Of a stretch of DNA of 64,000 bases, positions 56,889-64,000 are shown piece after piece. Positions within the stretch are counted from its first letter, which is position 1. Every line of letters begins with the position of its first letter. Location: the NCBI RefSeq assembly GCF_008831285.2, contig NC_045147.1, positions 5,062,334 to 5,126,333 of the forward strand, in the 5' to 3' direction. The DNA is from Nymphaea colorata (taxonomy: Eukaryota > Streptophyta > Magnoliopsida > Nymphaeales > Nymphaeaceae). The notes under the pieces are model-generated. The model was not told the origin of the DNA. It did no database searches and saw only the letters and a program-made list of their open reading frames with translations. Both the position numbers and the translations under genes were made by a program.

Positions 56889-58810
56889 GTAAGAAATCGC
56901 TCGGCCGTCTTGCTCTTCGTATGCCCTTTGATTTTGTTTTGCTATTGAGAATGGTTTCGAGTTCGCTGGCCGTTTTCCGTTCTACATTTCTTCCTTCCTT
57001 GCTGTTTTGGGTTTCTAATGTTTCATGGTTCCATTTCTTGGGTTTCGATTTTGGGGGTTTGGTTTTGGGATTGGGGTTAAGCGTATTTCTGGCGAGTCAC
57101 AGGTGTGACACCTCTGATCACAGAAGTCAATCTTTGCACAGTAAAGTTCAGCAAAACCGCCACCCAACTATCTTTTTAGAGCTATGCTTTTCCGATTTCT
57201 ACTTTGATGAACAATGATTTAGAATAGCATTGCACGACTGCTTGTGTGAGCTTTTCTAACTGCAAAAGTTCAACTTTGCAACATCTTTAGTCTCTTCCAA
57301 TTTCTTTGGTCTCTTCATGTTTGGAACATCAGACTCCCTCACGACTTACGAGGAAGAAGAAACTCTGAGTTTATGTACTGAGTTACATTACTATCACTGT
57401 TGTTTTGAGATTAATTCGTCAACTGAACTTTAAATTTTGAAATTTAAAGTTTGGAACTGAGCCTGGGGATTAGATTTCAAAATAGATTTGTGCTGGGCTT
57501 CATTTTGGGTTTCAGTTGGACTTAAAATGGGTTTGCTCATATCAGTTCTGTTCTACTAGATTTTTTTTGGCATGATTTTGGTCATGCCTTCACGTTCTCT
57601 TTCATGCATTTTGCAGAATTAAGCCTTCAACTTAGCTGTTGCCCTTTGAGCAGCTTCAGATTGATGGGGTTGCGTTCAATTGCAGCTTCAGATCGATGGG
57701 TTGCTCATCAAGACATTTTTCAGATTGCTATGGTTGTAGATGTACCAGGAACAAAAATGATGCACCTGGTTTGGCTTTATCTGTTTGTCAAAGAAGAGTC
57801 GGACGAGTTATGTTAACTTTTTCTTACATGGTTTGGTCTGACTGTTATAATTACATGTTACTTGTTAGATGCTCACTTATTTATTAATTTTGTTATTGTC
57901 ATACAACTAAAGTGAAGATTGCTTAATTAGCAAATTCTAACTCATTTAGTGCTAATTGTTATTGTTATGCAACTAGCATGTTACTTGCTTAATTAGCAAA
58001 TTCTAACTCAATTAGTCCTTTTAACTTAGATGTCTAATGCCTTCATTTCAGCTGTTCATTTGTTTTATTTTAGCCTATTTTTTGTGATTTTTTTTTCTTG
58101 TTCTTTTTTTTTGGAAAATCTCAAAACTTTCCTGAGTAAAACAACAACAGAAGGATGGCCATCATGCACATCGTTTGTAAACGAGGATGAAAGTACGAGT
58201 CAAAGTGATCATCGAGGAGCGAATAATGATCTGCGGACTACAATAACATCTCAAATGTTTACGGATTTTCAAAATCGTAGGTGCAGATTAACTTATCACA
58301 CACATAAACTATTATGTTGCCATCCATAGTTAGGCAAATGTTTGTTTTGTTTATGTTCTATCGTTGTTAGTTATTGTACTTAGAATAAATGATTTTTACG
58401 CTTTAATCTCAGTGGAAATGTGTTGTTTATGTTTATGTTTTCAGGACTGGTTGAAGATGAAGCACCGACATCAGTCTGACGTATGTTTAAAGGTCGTGCA
58501 AGGGGAAAATTTGATTCAGTTTCAGTTTTTTTGTTTTGTTATGGCGCAGAGACACTGCATATGTATTTGCTTCTTTGAATACTCGAGACATGCACTTGGC
58601 TTTCTATTGAACGTTGAAGCTCTTCTGAACACTGAACACTGATGGGAATTTGTAAATATTTTAACACTGATGGGACTATGTATGTGGTTTGTTTAATATT
58701 TTATCACTGATGGGAACAATGATATGATCCTTCTTTATGTATGTGGTTTGTGTGGTCTTTATTCGCTTTGTCGTGCTATCATTGCGCTTTGTTGTTGATG
58801 TCAATTACAG

Positions 58811-58878
58811 TTGCTTTTGATGACATTCCAGAAGATGGCCTACATGTGCCCCTCAGGCTTGAAAAAGTTGCAAATGAG
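58811..58878 (+). pseudogene. Captured 68-bp host exon in copy B
   Basis: The segment is bounded by TCAATTACAG on the left and GTGAGC on the right, which are good acceptor and donor sites. It reads AFDDIPEDGLHVPLRLEKVA and then NE. The phrase RLEKVANE before a junction resembles the region before the NEVTYRRMK segment of IGHMBP2/SMUBP-2-type helicases, but this is a weak recollection. Neighbouring protein-like pieces lie at about 58133-58278 (EGWPSCTSFVNEDESTSQSD) and 57640-57790. They may be further exons of a captured gene; I cannot name it. Confidence 0.35.
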
Positions 58879-59564
58879 GTGAGCAGCAATTATTGGGTGT
58901 TGGTATTTTGTGTTGAGCTTTGGCAACATGTGCCATGTATGGGTGACTGACGCATGACCTCCCATTGTAATTTGAGCTGCTTTTCCTGTGTGCAGTTGAT
59001 GCTTCATTAATCTGAATTTCAATTGCCAAGAATAGGAATACATGATTTTTGATTTCGTGTGATGATATGGGCAAAGTGTTGAAATTGTGATGGACTTGAC
59101 GCCAGATTGATTCAATTTTTTTTATCATGCTGTTGGTGGTTGGTCTGATGTCAACTACAATTTTCTTGGCACTGCAGCTACGGTCGTTGGCTGCTTGCAG
59201 TGGAGATCAGAGCCGTTTTTGTTATGGTTCTGTTACATTCAGATCTGACACAGGTGGATCGGATCTGGCATGGCATGATTTTTATTCACATTTGATTTCA
59301 GTTTTTGATAGTTTCTATCAACTGAGGGTGTTGGTGTTGTTGATAATTGGTGTATGTTGAGAGTTAGGATAGTGATTCATAAGACTTCAGCATTCTGCAC
59401 CTTGCCATATCGTTCTTCTCTAGGATCCACCTACTTTGGTTGTATGTGGGTTTTTGACCAGGTTTTATGGGATCTTCACCTAACATTCGTTATAGTATTT
59501 GACAAACTGTGAGTTGCTGCAAGGTGAGGTGATCGGTGACAAATGTCAAGTGACGAGTATGTAC

Positions 59565-59700
59565 GGCGAGTTATTTCTTGGGTATAATATGACAAAATTA
59601 TGTATCTTGGAAAAATCTCGAGAAATTTTTTAATAAATTAAAAATATCTTGAAAATTAGGTAAATGTGGAATAAATAAAAAAATTAATAATAATACATTG
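59565..59700 (+). repeat. AT-rich MITE-like repeat, copy 5 (partial)
   Basis: TATCTTGGAAAAATCTCGAG is followed by AAAAATATCTTGAAAATTAG and an A-rich tail, matching the first third of the other copies. Confidence 0.4.
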
Positions 59701-60003
59701 AATTGTTCTAATCGATTGTGTGGGCGAGTATATCCGGTTTATACGTCCATACATGCATAACCATGTTGTTGCCATATTTTTGTAAATCTGGATAAATGTT
59801 TCCTTATTATCAAACTAAGAATTAAATTTCTGGAAATATATTTCTGTACTATCAAACTTAGAAATATAGAATTGGAAATATATTTCTGAGTCATACACAC
59901 ACACCAAAATTGGAATCGAAATTTTTTTTCTCATTCCATTTTTCCATTTCCTATATTTCCAGCAATATATTTCCAGAAATTTTTTTCCAGACCATCAAAC
60001 GGC

Positions 60004-61255
60004 AAAGAATAAAAGACATTCATAAGTTGACATGCATTACATGAAACAATAAAATGAAAAAGTAAACTACAAGCTCCTTAATGTTTATAATTTCCAAAGC
60101 TCATTAATATATCACTTTGGTGATACGCCTAACATGCACACGTATTTTGCCTTAACTAGATTTAGCAAAACTAGAAAAATCAAGCACAACAATAATAAAA
60201 GCAGAAAACATTTAGGTGCAACTAATTAAAATTTTGAAAAGCCAATCTTCTCTATTTTATCCTTCTCATTTTCTTGAACATGGCAGACTACCTTTGGCTA
60301 GCACAATCATTTCATATGAGTCTAAGCACAATTTAAATGTCATTTTTTCTTTATAATGAAAATAATTCTCAATTAAACCATGTTTACCCACTTTTGTGGG
60401 ATTAAAGGTGATTCAATTAAAGTCTTACCATCCCAAATATCAACATTTCAGTTTCTTGATATACTTAACATGAAATCATTCAATTCAGGCATGACACAAC
60501 ATAAACAACATCAAATAAACAAATGAATCATAGCCATGAAATTTTTTGCAGCTTTAGTGCTTTAAAATTATTCAGAATGCCGGAATTTTTCCCTTAACGC
60601 CTCGAATCAGCTCTCTATCAGTCCAAAATATATTGTACTAGTTCACAAGAGCTGCACACTATTCATAAAATCAAATAAATCAGTCTGTATTAGTCCAAAT
60701 GGACTGAACCTGTCGGTATTATCTCTGAACCGGCCACACACCTCACAAACTACTTTAAAAAGATACACAAACCAGTTACAAGGCATTCAAAGAGGTTTAA
60801 AAAATGGCTCAAATTGGTTTCAAAGTTTTGAACTGGTTCAATAAAAAATATTTTTTCTTTTTAACACGTATCGACCACCCTTACCCTTTTTTCTTTCTCT
60901 CTTTCCCAACAAACCATCTTTCTCCCCAACCCAGGGAGCTCACCGCCAGTGGCCATCGTCGACGACTAGGCAACCTGGCCAACACCTCCACCAGTCACCC
61001 CATAGCATCTAGAACAAGCAGCGGCAACGACAAAGCTCCGATGATAACCCTGCATGCCCAGTGATGGATGGTTGGCAATACTCTTGCCGGCTTTTCCATG
61101 ATGCCTGTTGGAGCTTCCGAATAGAGTTGGGAGAGGTTGGTCATCAGCAAATGCCGGCGACCCATAGCTTTTAATGACGTCCTTATTGAGGGGCGCATGG
61201 ACGGTAAACAGAGGGGGCAAAGGTGACTGTTTCCTTTTATTTTTTCTGTGTGGGA
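60004..61255. other. Spacer between copy B and Copia 5, no gene seen
   Basis: The first part should be the 5' leader or LTR of Copia 4, but no LTR end or primer site is recognisable. Short ACTGAACC/AACCGG words recur near 60710-60840, and a GC-rich block follows at 60930-61225 without a convincing frame. Confidence 0.4.
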
Positions 61256-61664
61256 TGTTGGAGCTTTGCTAGAAATCTAGATAGCGCACAAACGAAAATG
61301 CAGAAATTCGAAAGAAACGTTCATGATTCATGTGTTTCATAAAGGGCGAAAGAAGAACATGTAGAGGAGACCGCCGACTGAATGTCGGCGGCTGTGGGAA
61401 GAACGGCTACAGTCCCCGTAGAGTCGTTTCTCAGCGGCATTGGCGGCGGCGGTGGCGGCGGCAGCAATGGGTTTCTCTCCTCAGCCATAGCAGCCCAGTG
61501 ATGGGGAGAGACAATTCACGTATGGCTAAGGGGACCGATTACCCAGACGGTAAAAACTTGATGTGTCTCACACCATCACAAGACACGAGTATTTATACTT
61601 AAGGGTCCGAAACGGATATGGACCTGTATCGACGCAGGACTATCCAGATGAGAAAATCTCAACA
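61256..61664 (-). repeat. 3' LTR of Copia 5
   Basis: 409 bp from TGTTGGAGC to CTCAACA. On the minus strand it is preceded by the purine tract ACTAGTGGGAGAT. It contains a GGC-triplet-rich stretch near 61440. Confidence 0.8.
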
Positions 61665-61889
61665 ATCTCCCACTAGTCCAAGTCGATATCAAGGGTAAAC
61701 AAAATGAATGGATTAGCCTTAAAATCCATTCCAAGGTCCCACCTTGTTGCCTTACAGAACTTCTCAACAAACAAATGAGAATACAAAATAAATAGACAAC
61801 AAACTTAATGAGAATCAACAAACTGTATGTGATCACATTCATAAATGTTTGTATAATAGTGTGTTTACATTGAACTACACAAACCCATC

Positions 61890-62569
61890 CTCTTAACATG
61901 TTCAAAGAACATACCAGATGCTAGCGCTTTAGTAAGAGGATCTGCAACCATATTTGTAGTCTCAATGTGTTGAATACACACTAGTTGATTCTCTGTCCTT
62001 TCCTTAACAACAAAATACTTAAGTTCCATATGTTTACAAGAAGTAGTACTTTTGTTGTTGTTGGAAAAGGACACTGCAGCTTCATTATCAGAGTGAACCT
62101 TAAGTGGTCTATCAATAGATTCTACTATCTTGAGCTGTGAAATGAAGTTCTTTATCCAAATTGCCTGTGATGTAGTCTCATATAATGCAATGAATTATGC
62201 TTCCATGGTGTGAGCAGCAGTCACAGTCTGCTTTTTGCTTCCCCATGAGATGACACCTCCTGATAGAAGGAAAACAAAACCAGTAGTAGACTTTCTACTA
62301 TCGGTACATCCTCCAAGATCGGCATCAGAATAGCCAATCACTTCTAAATGGTCCACCTTGCGATATGTCAACATGTAATCTTTTGTCCCTTGCAAGTACC
62401 GCATGACTCTCTTTACGGCCTTCCAATGTGCCATGTCTGGATTAGATTGAAATCTACCATAATATTCACCACCTCTATCTGATCTGACTATCTTGATAAC
62501 CTCACCGGTTTGTTTCTCTACTTCTTTCTTTGTAGTCTTTGAAAACTTGACACACATCGGTTTTTTCAA
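61890..62569 (-). pseudogene. Copia 5 integrase-RNase H fusion lacking RT
   Basis: One minus-strand frame (62569..62195) runs from integrase sequence KIVRSDRGGEYYGRF straight into QSNPDMAHWKAVKRVMRYLQ, which belongs to the connection/RNase H region. It continues through DADLGGCTDSRKSTTGF. A stop at 62195 interrupts it, and the remaining RNase H (ELKYFVVKERTENQLVCIQH, ADPLTKALASGMFFEHVKRM) is read at 62074-61865. Everything from the DDE glutamate through RT, including the YVDD box, is absent. A frameshift at about 62560 separates it from the upstream frame. Confidence 0.85.
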
Positions 62570-64000
62570 AGATTAAGTAGAGATACAAATACCGAGAATA
62601 GTCATCTATAAAGGTGACAAAATACTTTTCGCCTGTGTAACAATGAGAAAAAGGTCCACAAACATCTGTGTGAACAATTCCTAACTTTTCAGTACATCGC
62701 TCGACACCTTCTTTATATATGTTAGTTTGCTTTGCCTTTATGCAATCTACACATATGTCGTTATCTGTAAAATCAAGAGATCGTAAGATCCCTTCATTTA
62801 TGAGTCTCCTTATTCTCTTTTCAGAGATATGACCCAAACGGCGGTGCCATAGCATGTATGAATCATCCTTTATGGTACTACGCTTATTGCCAAATATATT
62901 ATGACTAGAAACCAACGATTCAGGAGATTGGATCTTCACATTCAACTTGTATAAACCATCACACAATATAGCAGAACCAATTTCAACAAGATCTTTATAA
63001 ATCAACATTTTTGAATTTTCAAACTTTAAACAGAAATCAAATTTGTCCAGTCTTGATACAGAAATTAAGTTTCTACTATATGATGGAACAAAGAAAACAT
63101 CATGAAGATCCAAAACAAAGCCAGTATCAAGCCTAATCTGGCATTCTCCTACAGCTTTCACATGTGAGCGCATTTTGTTTCCTGAGAAAATGCTCCTCTC
63201 ATGTAGTGTTGGTTCCCTTTTGCTCAGAAAGTCCTGTAAATTATTGGCAATATGCACAGTAGCACCAGAGTCAATCCACCAGCTATTAATAGGAACATGT
63301 AACATATTACTTTCAAGTGAAACAAATGACATGTTACCTTTCTTCTCTAACCAATTCTTGTACTTGATGCAGTCTGACTTCTTATGCCTCTTTTTCTTGC
63401 AAAAGAAACACTTTATAGGGGCTAAGTTACTCTGCGCAGTTTGAGAAGCAGTTTGTCCTGTTGACTTCTTCTTGGCACTCCTTTTCATTAAACTTTTCTT
63501 TATGCCAACTTTACCAGCCCCAGAGTGAGAAACCATATGTGCACTTTGCAACTTCTCACCCTTCATTCTTTCCTTCTCTTCAACACACTTAGACATCAAT
63601 TCATTGAATGTCCATTCAGTATTATGTGTGTTGTAACTGATCTTAAAAGGTGTGTATTCAGCTCGTAAATAGGTCAAAGTAAAGAATACCAAGAATGATT
63701 CAGAAATAGCCAACTTCATGTCATTCAATTGAGAAGCAATGTTCCTCATTTCTAACATATGCTGGCGAATGTTACCCCCTCCTTGATATTTCATAGATAT
63801 TAACTTTGACATTAGGGTACTGGCTCTGGCTTTATGAGAACTAACAAACTGAGCCACAACTGTATCCAAGAACTCTCTCACCGATCTACAAGGTGGGATA
63901 GCACCACGTATGTTCTTAGCGACCCTTGATTGCAAAAGCAATAAGCTTAGTCGGTTAGAACGCTCCCACTTGTCAAAATACACTATTTCATTATGTGTAC
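62502..64000 (-). pseudogene. Copia 5 gag-protease-integrase N-terminus, partial at window edge
   Basis: A long open frame (at least 493 codons, entering from beyond the window) reads YFDKWERSNRLSLLLLQSRV in gag. A basic region follows, then the knuckle CFFCKKKRHKKSDC (C-X2-C-X4-H-X4-C, with Arg in place of the usual Gly before His). Next come protease WWIDSGATVHIANN, the integrase zinc-binding HRRLGHISEKRIRRL ... CVDCIKAKQ, and the core start HTDVCGPF and FVTFIDDYSRYLY. It is open throughout until the shift at about 62560. The gag start is outside the window. Confidence 0.88.

Larger units (their letters stand above)
47906..60003 (-). mobile_element. Copia 4: Ty1/copia element broken by two DNA transposons
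   Basis: Read on the minus strand. The pieces in transcription order are gag (56375-55700), knuckle/protease region (about 55690-55331), [hAT 51635-55330], integrase (51634-50700), RT (about 49800-49400), RNase H (49300-48400) and 3' LTR (about 48353-47906). The gag start is cut by the TIR element at 56376-60003, and the 5' LTR was not recognised beyond it. The sequence parallels Copia 5 (61256-64000) throughout gag, protease and integrase and at the CTCAACAATCTCCCACTAGT boundary. Numerous stops and frameshifts make it inactive. Confidence 0.75.
56376..60003. mobile_element. TIR DNA transposon with captured gene pieces (Pack-type), copy B
   Basis: The left end GGGGGCATTTGATGCGCCGG pairs with the complement of the right end GCCGTTTGATGGTCTGG. 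The left 190 bases match copy A (1386-2664) in order, including TTTTTCGACCGTT.AAGTCGA and the final CCGTTAGGGCAC. The right end has repeated TTTCTGGAAATATATTTCTG words like those of copy A. It sits inside the Copia 4 gag. No clear target duplication and no transposase were found. The interior has gene-like GC-rich sequence and splice-bounded pieces. An AT-rich MITE-like fragment (59565-59700) lies within it. Confidence 0.55.
61256..64000 (-). mobile_element. Copia 5: Ty1/copia deletion derivative, runs off the window
   Basis: A 3' LTR (61256-61664) is followed on the minus strand by RNase H, an abrupt join to integrase, then protease, zinc knuckle and gag at the window end. RT and the C-terminal half of integrase are missing. 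The 5' LTR lies beyond the window. It is the same family as Copia 4. Confidence 0.88.

Noticed and set aside
58811-58878. Firm assignment of the captured exon to IGHMBP2/SMUBP-2
   Set aside because: Only a short RLEKVANE phrase supports it; it is kept as an unnamed captured exon.
1-64000. CRISPR arrays, bacterial operons, riboswitches, rRNA genes
   Set aside because: No regularly spaced short repeats, no ribosome-binding-site-led gene clusters and no rRNA-like conserved blocks were seen; all gene structures are those of a plant nuclear genome.

Overview
The window is nuclear DNA from a flowering plant. Genes carry spliceosomal GT-AG introns, host genes are sparse, and most of the rest is transposable elements in AT-rich sequence with microsatellites. 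I cannot resolve the species. Two host genes are supported. (1) A seven-exon LIN37-like gene (DREAM/MuvB complex subunit) lies on the minus strand at 25449..3441. All exons join in one reading frame of 355 codons. (2) A four-exon WRC-domain gene lies on the plus strand at 32203..33944 (262 codons).

Layout. 1-3440: intergenic sequence holding a small TIR element (1386-2664) that carries what looks like a captured exon of a PrmC/HemK-type methyltransferase gene. 3441-25449: the LIN37-like gene. Its fifth intron is about 15 kb and holds a decayed Ty3/gypsy relic and a nested pair of Copia elements: outer on the minus strand at 8717-18113, inner on the plus strand at 11979-16602. Both insertions have perfect 5-bp target duplications. 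AT-rich MITE-like repeats lie in introns 4 and 5. 25450-32000: promoter-side and intergenic DNA with a LINE remnant and microsatellites. 32000-34750: the WRC gene. 34750-42350: gene-poor sequence with microsatellites, a minisatellite and a SINE-like insertion bounded by a 19-bp duplication. 42352-47831: a complete but heavily mutated Copia element with both LTRs. About 47906-60003: another Copia element (minus strand), itself broken by a hAT transposon (51635-55330) and by a second, larger member of the 1.4-kb TIR family (56376-60003). 61256-64000: a related Copia element that has lost its reverse transcriptase and runs off the window.

The most unusual structure is inside LIN37 intron 5. Two related Copia pol regions lie head to head there, so the LIN37 primary transcript would contain a roughly 3-kb inverted repeat. 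The outer element lacks gag yet has closely matching LTRs and, apart from the later insertion, an open pol frame. The inner element has a clean target duplication but no 5' LTR. Exon joins were checked by reading phase and splice dinucleotides only. No alignment or database search was run, and family names rest on motif recognition.
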